The notes: a model not told the origin generated them from the sequence alone. A stretch of DNA of 64,000 nucleotides from Leptolyngbya sp. CCY15150 (GCF_016888135.1 NZ_JACSWB010000217.1:124001-188000), one strand, 5' to 3'. Shown: positions 1-8,246, counted from the first letter of the stretch. Numbers and translations are program-made.

Positions 1-88
1 GCGTGGGCTGGCCGAGCAACCCCTGGGTGACCATGGCCACATCGCGATCGCAATTTGATCCAGGGAAGACAATGACGCCAAATTTCAT
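1..88 (-). CDS. purQ: Phosphoribosylformylglycinamidine synthase subunit PurQ (N-terminal part, runs off the window)
   Basis: PurQ is the glutamine amidotransferase subunit of FGAM synthase in de novo purine synthesis. It supplies ammonia to PurL within the PurS/PurQ/PurL complex. Only the first 29 codons are inside the window. They read [16 protein letters not shown] followed by VAMVTQ, the typical amidotransferase N-terminus. The start ATG (RC of 86-88) lies 14 bp after the purS stop, so the two are probably one operon read leftward. The catalytic Cys and His/Glu lie outside the window. Confidence 0.9.
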   Translation of the reverse strand, partial: MKFGVIVFPGSNCDRDVAMVTQGLLGQPT

Positions 89-102
89 GTAGGGATCCTC
101 TA

Positions 103-384
103 CTAGTTCGATACAGACGCCGGGGCGATCGCATCCACCAACTCAAACCGATAGTTTTCAATGACTGGATTGGCCAGCAGTTGATCACACATGCGATCGA
201 GCTGGCTCTCCGCTTCATCCGCCGTGGCAGCCTGGAGCGTCAGTTCCACATATTTACCAATCCGTACCCCCTCTACATTATCGTAGCCAAGATGCTTCAG
301 GCCAGACTGGACGGCTGTCCCAGCGGGATCGAGCACCGAAGGGCGCAGGGTGACATAAATTCGGGCGTGATAGGTCTGAGTCAT
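103..384 (-). CDS. purS: Phosphoribosylformylglycinamidine synthase subunit PurS
   Basis: PurS is the small structural subunit that bridges PurQ and PurL in the bacterial FGAM synthase complex. The 93-residue product is the usual size. It has the family pattern: an early strand [20 protein letters not shown], then [21 protein letters not shown] and a C-terminal [11 protein letters not shown]. It sits directly upstream of purQ with a 14-bp spacer, which supports the call. The short C-terminal tail after FEL ([11 protein letters not shown]) looks disordered. Confidence 0.93.
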   Translation of the reverse strand: MTQTYHARIYVTLRPSVLDPAGTAVQSGLKHLGYDNVEGVRIGKYVELTLQAATADEAESQLDRMCDQLLANPVIENYRFELVDAIAPASVSN

Positions 385-541
385 CGTCTCTCTACGGAAT
401 ACAGGACATTATAAACAGACGGGCTGTGGGCGCTGCTCCGCAGTCCGACCGAGCAACGAGCATCCTAGCATTCCCAGGTTTACTCTCTCATAGTTCTATG
501 GGTCTGATGAAATGATTTAGGTTGAGCAGCGCTCTATGTCA

Positions 542-578
542 TAATCTTTAACAGAGATTCTAATCTTTAACAGAGATT
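542..578. repeat. 18-bp perfect tandem repeat in the purS-rubA gap
   Basis: TAATCTTTAACAGAGATT occurs at 542-559 and again at 561-578, separated by one C (19-bp period). It is AT-rich against its surroundings and lies in the divergent gap between purS and rubA (385-751), so it may be a regulator site or a replication-slippage product. No function can be assigned by eye. Confidence 0.8.
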
Positions 579-595
579 TTATCTCATCTACTACA

Positions 596-740
596 GCCCA
601 GAGACACTGGGTGGTGCTGCCTGTGGAGGACGGTTGCTTGGGAACCCCGATGAAGCAGGAAACCCCAACCGCGAGGCAGGGGAGCCCGTACTCGTCCCAG
701 GAGGGTGAGTGGGGGACACATGTCACTGTTGTCCGTACAG
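596..740 (+). mobile_element. Possible decayed right end of an IS200/IS605-type element (tnpB 3' tail)
   Basis: The stretch is G-rich and hairpin-rich: CCCCAAC (672-678) faces a mutated GCAGGGG arm, and a second short hairpin lies around 690-708. It ends near ATGTCAC (720-726). This resembles cyanobacterial IS200/IS605 right ends, where the tnpB tail runs into terminal hairpins. Its translation (611-751, in frame with rubA) reads [17 protein letters not shown], which resembles TnpB C-terminal tails recalled from cyanobacteria. No intact tnpA or tnpB is present. Element family and borders are inference from memory of such ends. Confidence 0.4.
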
Positions 741-751
741 AGGGTAGAGCC

Positions 752-1168
752 ATGACCACTGACGCTGCCGACTCCGGCGAGACAAATCCAACTACGGCTG
801 CTGACGTAACCGGTCAGCCAGACGAGTCCGCTGAGAATCCCACGGCTCCTTTAGAACCGAAAGACCTGGATCGCTATGAATGTCGCTCCTGTGGCTATGT
901 GTATGAGCCGGTGAAGGGAGACGGACGGGCCGTTGAACCAGGCACTCCATTTGAAGATCTATCCATTGTTTGGCGATGCCCGGTCTGTTCAGCCCGAGCT
1001 AGCCAGTTCAGCAATATTGGCCCCACCGGCAACCCATCCGGCTTTAAAGAAAACCTAGGCTACGGGTTAGGTGTGAATCGCCTCACCCCTGGGCAAAAAA
1101 ATATTCTCATTTTTAGTGCCTTGGGAATTGGAGTCCTGTTCTTCCTCAGCCTTTATGGGCTGAAGTAG
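752..1168 (+). CDS. rubA: Membrane-anchored rubredoxin RubA (photosystem assembly)
   Basis: RubA is a thylakoid one-iron rubredoxin needed for photosystem biogenesis in cyanobacteria and chloroplasts. The 138-residue product has a disordered acidic N-terminus (about 1-38). The rubredoxin fold carries two CxxC pairs (Cys44/47 in YECRSCGY and Cys76/79 in WRCPVCSA), and one C-terminal membrane helix spans about 114-136. I chose ATG 752. The frame is open back to 611, but that extension matches the IS-like relic, not rubredoxins. The gene heads the conserved rubA-ycf48-psbEFLJ cluster, which ties it to PSII assembly. Confidence 0.93.
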   Translation: MTTDAADSGETNPTTAADVTGQPDESAENPTAPLEPKDLDRYECRSCGYVYEPVKGDGRAVEPGTPFEDLSIVWRCPVCSARASQFSNIGPTGNPSGFKENLGYGLGVNRLTPGQKNILIFSALGIGVLFFLSLYGLK

Positions 1169-1253
1169 AAAACCTCTCCATCAAGGGCGATCGCTCTTCT
1201 CCCCAAGCGTCCATCCGGTGTTCAGAATTGCTTAATCCTTAGACCCATTGATC

Positions 1254-2270
1254 ATGCTGTCCTTTCCTAAGTCCATCGCTCGATTTGTCATTCTGTGTGT
1301 TGCCCTGTTGTTCGCGAGCGGCTGCACCAACGCCTATTTAGAAGGAACGGCCACCAACGCTTGGCATACGGTCAGTATTCCAACCGATGCCACCCTCCTC
1401 GATATTGCCTTTGCTGAGGATGCCCAGCATGGTTGGCTGGTTGGCAAACAGTCTACCGTCCTAGAAACGAACGACGGCGGCGTCAACTGGAAGCTGCGAT
1501 CGCTTGACTTGGGCGACCAAAATTACAACTTGAACTCCGTTAGTTTTTACAACAACGAAGGGTGGATTGTGGGCCTACCCAGCCTGCTTCTGCACACCAC
1601 CGATGGCGGCGACAGTTGGTCTCGCGTGCCCCTAAGTGATCAGCTTCCCGGTTCACCAGATACCATCACGGCCCTGGGAGACGGCATCGCAGAACTCACT
1701 ACCGACATTGGGGCGATCTACCGCACCCAAGACGCCGGGCGAAATTGGCGCGCCATGGTCACCGAAGCTGTCGGGGTCTTGCGCAACATTTCCCGTTCCG
1801 CCGATGGTCGCTATGTGTCGGTGTCGTCCCGAGGCAACTTCTATTCAACCTGGGTTCCCGGAGATGACGTCTGGGTACAGCACAATCGCAACAGCTCTCG
1901 CCGGCTGCAGAACATGGGGTTCACGGCCGATGGACGGCTATGGCTGATCGCCCGTGGTGGCATCGTTCAATTTGGTGAAACTGAGGATGATTTAGAAGCT
2001 TGGAGCGAAGCCGTTACGCCGGAATTTGCCACCAGTTGGGGCTTTTTAGACCTCACCTATCAAACTGAGGACGATGTGTGGTTAGCAGGCGGCAGCGGCA
2101 ACCTGTTCTACAGCCCAGATGGCGGCAAAACCTGGCAAAAAGACAAGGCCGTTGAAAACGTCCCTTCAAATTTCTATCGCGTGATGTTTGTGAATCCAGA
2201 GCTAGGGTTCATTTTGGGACAGAGCGGTGTGTTGCTGCGGTATGATCCAGCCACTGCAGAGCTTGCTTAG
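1254..2270 (+). CDS. ycf48: Photosystem II assembly factor Ycf48 (HCF136 homologue)
   Basis: Ycf48 is a lumenal seven-bladed beta-propeller. It binds newly made D1 and helps form the PSII reaction-centre complex. The 338-residue product starts at ATG 1254; a TTG two codons upstream is less likely. It opens with a lipoprotein signal: a hydrophobic stretch ends in the lipobox FASGC with Cys24 as the predicted lipidated residue. The body has repeated propeller signatures such as GWLVGKQSTVLETNDGG, GWIVGLPSLLLHTTDGGDSW and NLFYSPDGGKTWQ. It lies between rubA and psbE, the standard cyanobacterial order. Confidence 0.95.
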   Translation: MLSFPKSIARFVILCVALLFASGCTNAYLEGTATNAWHTVSIPTDATLLDIAFAEDAQHGWLVGKQSTVLETNDGGVNWKLRSLDLGDQNYNLNSVSFYNNEGWIVGLPSLLLHTTDGGDSWSRVPLSDQLPGSPDTITALGDGIAELTTDIGAIYRTQDAGRNWRAMVTEAVGVLRNISRSADGRYVSVSSRGNFYSTWVPGDDVWVQHNRNSSRRLQNMGFTADGRLWLIARGGIVQFGETEDDLEAWSEAVTPEFATSWGFLDLTYQTEDDVWLAGGSGNLFYSPDGGKTWQKDKAVENVPSNFYRVMFVNPELGFILGQSGVLLRYDPATAELA

Positions 2271-2417
2271 TTCCTTGAGAACCGGAATTAGGCATACTCA
2301 CAACCGCTCTAAATATGGGAGACTGACCAATAGTAGAGTGCGATCGCTTTACCGTAAATCCCATCGTTTCGTATCATAAAGAATAGGTTCTAGTAGTCAT
2401 AAGATTGGAGTAATTTG

Positions 2418-2663
2418 ATGGCCGGTACCACAGGAGAACGTCCCTTTTCTGACATTGTTACCAGTATTAGATATTGGGTCATTCATAGCATCACCATTCC
2501 CGCTCTGTTTATTGCCGGATGGCTGTTTGTCAGCACTGGGTTAGCATACGACGCTTTTGGCACACCTCGCCCCAACGAGTATTTCACCCAAGAGCGCCAA
2601 GAAGTTCCTATCCTGCAGGAGCGCTTTGACGCAAAGCAACAAATTCAAGATTTTCTGAAGTAG
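2418..2663 (+). CDS. psbE: Cytochrome b559 subunit alpha (PsbE)
   Basis: PsbE with PsbF holds the heme of cytochrome b559 at the PSII core, which protects against photodamage and is required for assembly. The 81-residue protein is the standard length. It has the single transmembrane helix with heme-ligand His in [14 protein letters not shown] and the lumenal tail with [16 protein letters not shown] 2418 is the start; the TTG just before it would add one residue. The 147-bp gap after ycf48 probably holds the psbEFLJ promoter. Confidence 0.98.
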   Translation: MAGTTGERPFSDIVTSIRYWVIHSITIPALFIAGWLFVSTGLAYDAFGTPRPNEYFTQERQEVPILQERFDAKQQIQDFLK

Positions 2664-2691
2664 TCCATAATTCCAAATCCGTTTGAAAACT

Positions 2692-2826
2692 ATGACTGGA
2701 AATAATCCGAACGAGCCCATTTCTTATCCCATTTTCACCGTGCGGTGGTTAGCGGTGCACACCTTGGCTGTGCCAACCATCTTTTTCATCGGGGCGATCG
2801 CCGCTATGCAGTTTATCCAACGATAG
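2692..2826 (+). CDS. psbF: Cytochrome b559 subunit beta (PsbF)
   Basis: A 44-codon gene encodes the beta subunit of cytochrome b559. The translation begins [15 protein letters not shown]. The helix carries the heme-ligand His in [15 protein letters not shown] and ends AAMQFIQR, all family hallmarks. It follows psbE by 28 bp and precedes psbL by 9 bp, in the invariant psbE-F-L-J order. Confidence 0.98.
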   Translation: MTGNNPNEPISYPIFTVRWLAVHTLAVPTIFFIGAIAAMQFIQR

Positions 2827-2835
2827 GAGCATTTC

Positions 2836-2955
2836 ATGGACCGTTCCCCAAATCCCAATAAGCAACCCGTAGAGCTGAATAGAACATCTCTCTACCTGGG
2901 TCTTTTACTAGTCTTCGTACTAGGAATTCTATTTTCTAGCTACTTTTTCAACTAA
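2836..2955 (+). CDS. psbL: Photosystem II protein PsbL
   Basis: A 39-residue single-helix PSII subunit at the monomer-monomer interface, important for QA function and dimer stability. The translation begins [20 protein letters not shown] and ends ILFSSYFFN, matching the family. An RBS-like AGGAG lies about 8 nt upstream of the ATG, overlapping the end of psbF. The spacer to psbJ downstream is unusually long (182 bp). Confidence 0.98.
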   Translation: MDRSPNPNKQPVELNRTSLYLGLLLVFVLGILFSSYFFN

Positions 2956-3137
2956 GCCAGCCCGGTTTGCAGGGTTTCCTGTCATGACTCATACCGTCAT
3001 ACTGGCTGGGAGCCTCTTGGAAACTTGCCCTATGGATCAGCGATCATGGTCGATCTGTTCCATCCATGGGTCATAGGCTGAGCTGAGATTGTTCTAGAAA
3101 CCTTCAATGTTGTCTTCGTTAAAGAGGTATAGCAAAC

Positions 3138-3257
3138 ATGTCTAGTTCTGGACGTATTCCCCTGTGGGTCGTTGCCACCATCGCTGGTCTTGGCGCATTG
3201 GCCGTTCTTGGTTTGTTTTTCTACGGAGCCTACGCTGGTCTAGGTTCTTCCATCTAG
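3138..3257 (+). CDS. psbJ: Photosystem II protein PsbJ
   Basis: A 39-residue single-helix subunit near cytochrome b559 that affects plastoquinone exchange and PSII assembly. The translation starts [17 protein letters not shown] and ends [13 protein letters not shown], the family C-terminus. AAGAGG (3121-3127) lies about 10 nt before ATG 3138. The gene is 182 bp from psbL rather than the usual few tens of bases, so it may have its own promoter or processed leader. A strong hairpin follows at 3343-3372. Confidence 0.98.
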   Translation: MSSSGRIPLWVVATIAGLGALAVLGLFFYGAYAGLGSSI

Positions 3258-3342
3258 TTTCACCTCGGGGCAGAGAGGCGATCGCTGCATGAGGGATCAC
3301 CCCGTCTTTCCCTAGCGTGATCTAGGCTAATGTTTTCATCAC

Positions 3343-3372
3343 AAGCGGCATTCCAGCCTTGGAGTGCCGCTT
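3343..3372 (+). terminator. Terminator-like hairpin after psbJ
   Basis: A 13-bp stem (one T-G wobble) is formed by AAGCGGCATTCCA and TGGAGTGCCGCTT around a 4-nt loop. It lies 85 bp after the psbJ stop and is followed by TTGTTGTCTT, an imperfect U-tract. It probably ends the rubA-psbJ transcript. Confidence 0.7.
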
Positions 3373-3409
3373 GTTGTCTTGTGATCGAGAGATTGTGCAT
3401 CACACCCAC

Positions 3410-3442
3410 AAAAATCCCCCGATTTCATGACGAAACCAGGGG
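3410..3442 (-). terminator. Terminator-like hairpin after psaL
   Basis: Read on the minus strand, CCCCTGGTTTC pairs with GAAATCGGGG around a short loop and is followed by ATTTTTG. It lies 32 bp past the psaL stop, so it is a good rho-independent terminator for psaI-psaL. Confidence 0.75.
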
Positions 3443-3473
3443 ACCTATGGGGGTTGGTTAACCGCGATCGCGA

Positions 3474-3950
3474 TTATGCTAGCAGGGCTTGAAACACACC
3501 TGCCTTAAACACTTGGAACAGGATGTAAGCAAAAACAGCTCCACCCATGCCGCCAATCAAGAAACTGCCGGCAAACTCACTCCAGCCTTCTTGGGTACCC
3601 AACGCTTCCGGAGGGTGAGGATTGGTAATGGTGGCGATCGGCTTCAAAACGCCGGTGCTGCTATACAGCGATAGACAAACCGTCAGGATGAGCACCAGCA
3701 CAATGGCGGCGATCAGTCCCACAAAGTCAGCTAGCTCAGTGTTGCGGAAGTGGCTACCGAGGGCAAAGGGGCCAAACAGCAAATAGCCATGGGCCATCCC
3801 AATTTCTAGCCCACGGCGCTGCGGCGAAAGCCCAGCCCGGTAAGCAGGCAGATTGTTGATAAATGCCTTGGTAAACCCAGATGAATTAACAGGGGTGGCT
3901 AAATTTCCAATTTGAGGATCGCCCGCTGGTTGAATTACTTGCATGGTCAT
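3474..3950 (-). CDS. psaL: Photosystem I reaction centre subunit XI (PsaL)
   Basis: PsaL is the PSI subunit at the trimer axis and is needed for trimer or tetramer formation. The 158-residue product shows the family pattern: a stromal N-terminus with QVIQPAGDPQIGNLATPV, then RGLEIGMAHGYLLFGPF with the conserved chlorophyll-ligand His, and membrane helices at about 80-100 and 130-155. A second ATG two codons in is also possible. psaI lies upstream on the same strand after a 224-bp spacer. psaF and psaJ are not in the window. Confidence 0.97.
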   Translation of the reverse strand: MTMQVIQPAGDPQIGNLATPVNSSGFTKAFINNLPAYRAGLSPQRRGLEIGMAHGYLLFGPFALGSHFRNTELADFVGLIAAIVLVLILTVCLSLYSSTGVLKPIATITNPHPPEALGTQEGWSEFAGSFLIGGMGGAVFAYILFQVFKAGVFQALLA

Positions 3951-4174
3951 AAAAATGAAAGCCTCCAGATGAGATTGGCTAAAGATCTGGACGAATCAAC
4001 TGTCCAAAATTCAGACGTGCCCTAGAACAACATCCTGGCTCAGGAGTGACGAGGGCATGACAACAAAGGATGAGACGGTTGCCCTAAACCTCAACCTATG
4101 TTGACAACTATTGAATGTTTTCAAACATTGTGTGATGATAAGCCGCTTGGCCTATCCACCGCGATCGCCATCTT

Positions 4175-4291
4175 TTAGATGCCAGCGGCGTCTTCACGTT
4201 CGATATAGATAAACAGTAGCGCCATCGTAACAGCAGGGAAAACCAACCCCACAATGGGCACCAAAATGGAAGGTAAGTATGACGCTGCCAT
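4175..4291 (-). CDS. psaI: Photosystem I reaction centre subunit VIII (PsaI)
   Basis: A 38-residue single-helix PSI subunit that packs against PsaL. Minus-strand translation from ATG (RC of 4289-4291) gives [20 protein letters not shown], then [18 protein letters not shown]. The IYIE..DA..I ending is typical. A longer overlapping ORF in another frame is a shadow. The gene lies upstream of psaL and probably shares its transcript. The 293-bp gap to the divergent parA-type gene probably holds both promoters. Confidence 0.96.
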   Translation of the reverse strand: MAASYLPSILVPIVGLVFPAVTMALLFIYIEREDAAGI

Positions 4292-4584
4292 AAGTAATGT
4301 TTCCTAATGTGAAATGACACAGTGTTACAGTCGAATGTACTTTGGATTGGTCATAAATTGTGGTCTGCTAAAGATTTTTAACAAAGTTGGCATTTCTTCA
4401 TAGAAAATTTGGGTTGCCCGAGGGCAAAACCTAACGTTTGCTTACTGATCCCTTCTGCTGGGAGGGCAGAACAGGGTATAGTCGTCATCGTAGTTGGTGC
4501 AGTCGCATCTTCTCAGAAAAGAGCGATCGCCCCCTGCTCATGGTTTGTTCATCCGTCACTAGCGCACTGTAGTCGAGGCTTTTC

Positions 4585-5238
4585 TTGGCAGATCCATCAT
4601 CCCTCTCCCACAAGATTTTGGTGGTACTCAACGGTAAGGGAGGTGTTGGTAAAACCACAACCGCCGTTAACCTAGCAGCAACCTTGTCCGAGACGCAGAA
4701 GGTGTTGCTGGTGGATGCCGATCCCCAAGGGTCAGCCACTTGGTGGGTTGAGCGCAGCGACAGCGGTATGGGGTTTGATCTATCCCAGGAAACCCAGCCC
4801 CATCTACTCAGCCAACTGCGGCAAATTGACGATTATGAGGTCATTGTGGTAGATACGCCACCGGCCTTAGGGTCTCAAGCCTTGTCGGCAACGATTGGAG
4901 CAGCAGACTATTTAATTTTGCCGACGCCCCCCGCCCCTATGGATCTGACGGTGTTAATCGAGACGGTACGGCAGGCCGTGACACCCGTGGGGGTAGCGCA
5001 TCGGGTCTTGTTGACCCGAGTTGATCCCCGCAGCCTTAACGAGGCAATTGAGGCCCAAAATACCCTGCTCGAACTTGGCATACCGGCTTGTAATGCTTTT
5101 ATCCGTGCCTACAAAGCCCATGAGCGGGCGGCGTTAGATGGATCACCCATTAGCCAGTGGCGAGGACGGAATGCAAAGGAAGCCTGTTCTGACTATCGAC
5201 GGGTTGTGGACGAAATTCAACGGGATTGGAGAACGTGA
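4585..5238 (+). CDS. ParA/MinD-family ATPase, McdA-like
   Basis: A 217-residue deviant-Walker ATPase. Such proteins form ATP-dependent dimers on DNA and position plasmids, chromosomes or organelles. Visible motifs are the Walker A' box [11 protein letters not shown] with signature Lys18 and P-loop Lys23, the A' region [11 protein letters not shown] and Walker [15 protein letters not shown] 4585 is the first possible start, because an in-frame TAG lies at 4570-4572. No ParB or parS is nearby. Instead the gene overlaps by one base a coiled-coil protein with McdB-like layout. From memory, type 2 McdA proteins keep the signature lysine as here, so a carboxysome-positioning role is inferred. A generic orphan ParA is the alternative. 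Confidence 0.75.
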   Translation: MADPSSLSHKILVVLNGKGGVGKTTTAVNLAATLSETQKVLLVDADPQGSATWWVERSDSGMGFDLSQETQPHLLSQLRQIDDYEVIVVDTPPALGSQALSATIGAADYLILPTPPAPMDLTVLIETVRQAVTPVGVAHRVLLTRVDPRSLNEAIEAQNTLLELGIPACNAFIRAYKAHERAALDGSPISQWRGRNAKEACSDYRRVVDEIQRDWRT

Positions 5239-6128
5239 TGGCAAAGAAACGACTATCCGACTTACTACGGGATGAAGCCCAGAAGAGCACGGTCGATACC
5301 ACCGACGCTGTATCGGCAGACTCAGCCGCTGAAACGCCTGCCAAGGCTGAGGTGGCTTCCCCAGAGGTTGAGAATACTGAGACCCCAGACCCTGGAGATG
5401 ACTCCAGCACTCCAGGGGAGCGATCGAAGCCCATCAGCCGGATGACCAAGGTTGAGCTAGAACAGGCTTGGAAGGACAGCCAGGCTGCCCTAGAAGCAGC
5501 CCAGACCCGTCTAGCGGCACAGGAGGCCCAGGTCGTCTCCCTGGAACAGCAGGTGCAGCAGGGGCAAGCCCAGGTTGATAAGCTCAAGGCCGATTTAGAA
5601 GAGTCGCGACAGGTGATTCTAAAGCTGTCGGAGGTGAACCAGCAGCTTAAGGATCAGCAGCTTGATCAACGCCCCAAGGACTCCGCGCCGGTACAGCAGG
5701 TACAGCAGACCAAGCCTCCTAGCGATCGCTCCATAGCAGCGCGACGGCTAGAGCTGGGGCCACCCCAAAATGCTCCCCTCGGGCGACCGTTGCAGCGTCC
5801 GATTCAGCCCAATGGCTTGCCGCCGATGCCTTCGGAAAACATGCCCTCAGCTCCCTTAGCCACATCACCGAGCGATCGCCGCTCTTCTCTTCCCCCCATG
5901 CCCTCCGATCGCCTATCACCCCCACCAACGGCTCTCCCACGGCCGATGCTGGGCTATGGCACTGCCCCCCAAGCCCAGGCGACGCCTCAAGATGTGCAAG
6001 CTTCCGCATTACCCCGCATGTCTACCGATGCGCTGAATGTCCGGAGGCTGCCGCCTATGCCGGTGGAGGAAGCCATTACCAAACCCGGCGATCGCCTGTC
6101 GGAATCGGATATTGGCTGGGTGGACTAG
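5238..6128 (+). CDS. Coiled-coil, Pro/Gln-rich partner of the ParA-type ATPase (McdB-like)
   Basis: The 296-residue product starts at ATG 5238, overlapping the ATPase stop by one base (TGATG), so translation is probably coupled. Parts visible: a basic N-terminal motif [14 protein letters not shown]; an acidic disordered segment (about 20-65); a Gln-rich coiled coil (about 70-145); a Pro-rich disordered region with LPPMP at 194, 218 and 271; and a short tail DIGWVD with Trp294 near the end. McdB adaptor proteins are known for charged N-termini, Q-rich coiled coils, disorder and a C-terminal tryptophan, so this is a strong candidate. No enzymatic motif is seen. Function is inferred from architecture and operon position. 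Confidence 0.65.
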   Translation: MAKKRLSDLLRDEAQKSTVDTTDAVSADSAAETPAKAEVASPEVENTETPDPGDDSSTPGERSKPISRMTKVELEQAWKDSQAALEAAQTRLAAQEAQVVSLEQQVQQGQAQVDKLKADLEESRQVILKLSEVNQQLKDQQLDQRPKDSAPVQQVQQTKPPSDRSIAARRLELGPPQNAPLGRPLQRPIQPNGLPPMPSENMPSAPLATSPSDRRSSLPPMPSDRLSPPPTALPRPMLGYGTAPQAQATPQDVQASALPRMSTDALNVRRLPPMPVEEAITKPGDRLSESDIGWVD

Positions 6129-6138
6129 TAGACAACCT

Positions 6139-6984
6139 ATGCGGCGATATCCAAAACCCCTGGGGCGAATGGTTTTACTGCTGGGTCTAGCCTTGCTGTG
6201 GCTCCTGTGCAGCGGTTCAGCCCAAGCTAGCTCCATCAGCGATCGCCTGGATGCCTTTCCCAACTGGTCGGGCAAGCCCCCCTTGGCGGCCCCTCGCGGT
6301 GATCTGTACTATCCAGACTGGTTTCTGGGCGAGTGGCAGGTGGTCACCCGTCTAACGGCAATGGCGGCCCCCCTTGCGCCCCAACTGGTTACCCCTGGCT
6401 ATGAGAGCAATCAGGCCTATTTGGAGCAGCCTATTAGCTTCCGGGCCAGGTTCATCCAGCCAGATCCCGTCTCCATCTTTCAAACCCTGGGGCGATCGCG
6501 TTCTAGCGTAAACCTGCCAGGACAGCCGCCTGAGGTTATTGCCGATCGCGCCTTCAATGGACTGAACCTCGCCAATGCCTACCTGGGCGAAGGCGTGGTG
6601 CAACGGGTGACGGTGGATGCCAGTCAGCCCAATCGCCAGATCACCGAGCTGGGCGACAACCGCCAACTGATTTCCACCATCACAGCGCGGGATAGCGAAG
6701 CCGTCGGCAGCGATCGCTTCCTGACCACCGAGGTGTTTCAGCAAGAATTTCGCGGCAGCGCCCAACTGTACCTCAACGAGGTTGAGACCACCACCGGCTA
6801 TCGTCGCCTCATGCCCCTCGATGCCAGCCAGCCGATGATCACCGCCGACCAAGTCACCGCTGTGTATCTTTCGCCCCAGGATCCAGACTATTTCAAAACC
6901 CAAGCCTCGCTGCTTGGCCCCAGTCGCCCTGTGGCGCTCTACCGCTACCGGCTTGAGTTCTTCCCCCTAGACCGTTCGGGCTAG
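6139..6984 (+). CDS. DUF6816-like predicted exported protein
   Basis: The 281-residue product starts at ATG 6139, ten bases after the McdB-like stop. Earlier in-frame starts would overlap that gene. It has a basic N-terminus and a hydrophobic signal (about 11-30) ending SGSAQA, so it is probably exported to the lumen or periplasm. The body has DLYYPDWFLGEWQVVTRLT and a run of beta-strand-like segments, recalling lipocalin-type folds. I recognise it as a conserved cyanobacterial/plastid family (DUF6816 by memory). Its biochemical role is unknown. Tight spacing suggests co-transcription with the ParA pair. Confidence 0.65.
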   Translation: MRRYPKPLGRMVLLLGLALLWLLCSGSAQASSISDRLDAFPNWSGKPPLAAPRGDLYYPDWFLGEWQVVTRLTAMAAPLAPQLVTPGYESNQAYLEQPISFRARFIQPDPVSIFQTLGRSRSSVNLPGQPPEVIADRAFNGLNLANAYLGEGVVQRVTVDASQPNRQITELGDNRQLISTITARDSEAVGSDRFLTTEVFQQEFRGSAQLYLNEVETTTGYRRLMPLDASQPMITADQVTAVYLSPQDPDYFKTQASLLGPSRPVALYRYRLEFFPLDRSG

Positions 6985-7135
6985 CGCCTAGTCGCGGGAA
7001 TCGACAGGGAAAGCGATCGCGTTACGTCAAGGCGATCGCCTCTCCATGCCATCAAAAACCCCAATGATCGTCCCTTAACCTGAGCCGTAAACTGGTTGTG
7101 CTGCCTGTTCTATCGTTACTGGTTCTCTATTCGCC

Positions 7136-8227
7136 ATGAGTGTATCCCGTCTATCCTCAACCCCCACCTCCCTGCCCGCGATCGCCTCCCCAACCCCAGA
7201 AGCAGCGGTCACCCAAACCCGTAAAGCAGAGCATATTCGCGTATGCCTAGAAGAAGATGTGCAGTCTCAAACCACCACGGGGCTAGAGCGCTATCGCTTC
7301 CAGCACTGTTGCCTACCGGAGCTAGACTGGGCAGACATTGACCTCTCCACCACCTTTTTGCAGCGGCAGTTGAAGGCTCCTCTGCTGATTTCATCCATGA
7401 CCGGCGGCACCGACGAAGCCCGCCAAATTAACCAGCGACTGGCAGCGATCGCCCAGCACTATGGTTTTGCCATGGGCGTCGGCTCCCAGCGGGTGGCGGT
7501 GGAAAATCCTGCAGTCAACTCGACCTTTTCGATCCGATCCCTAGCGCCAGACAGTCTGCTGCTGGCCAACCTAGGAGCGGTGCAGTTGAACTACAGGTAT
7601 GGTCTAGAGGAATGTCAGCGGGTGGTGGACTGGCTGGAGGCCGATGCCCTGATTTTGCACATCAATCCTCTGCAAGAATGTGTGCAAACCCGAGGCGATA
7701 CCAATTTTCGAGGCTTGTTTAATAAACTTGAAACCCTGTGCGCTCGGCTGCCCGTGCCGGTGATCGCTAAAGAGGTGGGCAACGGTATTTCCGGGGCGAT
7801 CGCTCAACGGTTAATCAACGCCGGCGTAGCAGCCATCGATGTGGCCGGTGCGGGCGGGACGTCTTGGGCCAAGGTGGAAGGCGAACGGGCTAAAGATGCT
7901 CGGCAGCGGCGGCTGGGGCAGACCTTTGCCAACTGGGGCATCCCCACGGCCCAATGTGTCACCGAGGTGCGAGCGATCGCCCCCCAGATTCCCCTGATTG
8001 CTTCGGGGGGGCTGCGCAATGGCTTGGATGTGGCCAAAGCGATCGCCCTGGGAGCCGATTTAGCTGGATTAGCCTTCCCCTTCCTCCAGGCCGCCGCACT
8101 GTCTGAGGAAGCCTTGGTTGACCTTGCCGAAGCCCTCGTAGCCGAGTTGACCACCGTTCTGCTCTGCACCGGCGCAGGCAATCTAGCCCAACTCAAAAGC
8201 ATGAATGCTCTAGAGCGATTAGCATAG
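7136..8227 (+). CDS. fni: Isopentenyl-diphosphate delta-isomerase, type 2 (FMN-dependent)
   Basis: This enzyme interconverts isopentenyl and dimethylallyl diphosphate using reduced FMN and Mg2+, feeding carotenoid, phytol and quinone synthesis. The 363-residue product is slightly longer than usual because of an N-terminal extension of about 28 residues. Family motifs are clear: [59 protein letters not shown] and [15 protein letters not shown], covering the FMN and phosphate sites. The gene is 19 bp upstream of sppA, so the two may be co-transcribed. Confidence 0.95.
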   Translation: MSVSRLSSTPTSLPAIASPTPEAAVTQTRKAEHIRVCLEEDVQSQTTTGLERYRFQHCCLPELDWADIDLSTTFLQRQLKAPLLISSMTGGTDEARQINQRLAAIAQHYGFAMGVGSQRVAVENPAVNSTFSIRSLAPDSLLLANLGAVQLNYRYGLEECQRVVDWLEADALILHINPLQECVQTRGDTNFRGLFNKLETLCARLPVPVIAKEVGNGISGAIAQRLINAGVAAIDVAGAGGTSWAKVEGERAKDARQRRLGQTFANWGIPTAQCVTEVRAIAPQIPLIASGGLRNGLDVAKAIALGADLAGLAFPFLQAAALSEEALVDLAEALVAELTTVLLCTGAGNLAQLKSMNALERLA

Positions 8228-8246
8228 TAAAAAAGTCTCGGAACCC

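Noticed and set aside
611-751. N-terminal extension of rubA in the same frame
   Set aside because: Rubredoxin homologues do not have it, the codons read as a transposase-tail-like peptide, and ATG 752 begins a typical acidic RubA N-terminus.
4108-4320. 70-codon minus-strand ORF over psaI
   Set aside because: It is in the wrong frame; PsaI in the adjacent frame matches its family exactly.
6352-6903. 183-codon antisense ORF inside the DUF6816-like gene
   Set aside because: Gly/His-rich shadow composition, no family resemblance, and it lies fully opposite a signal-peptide gene.
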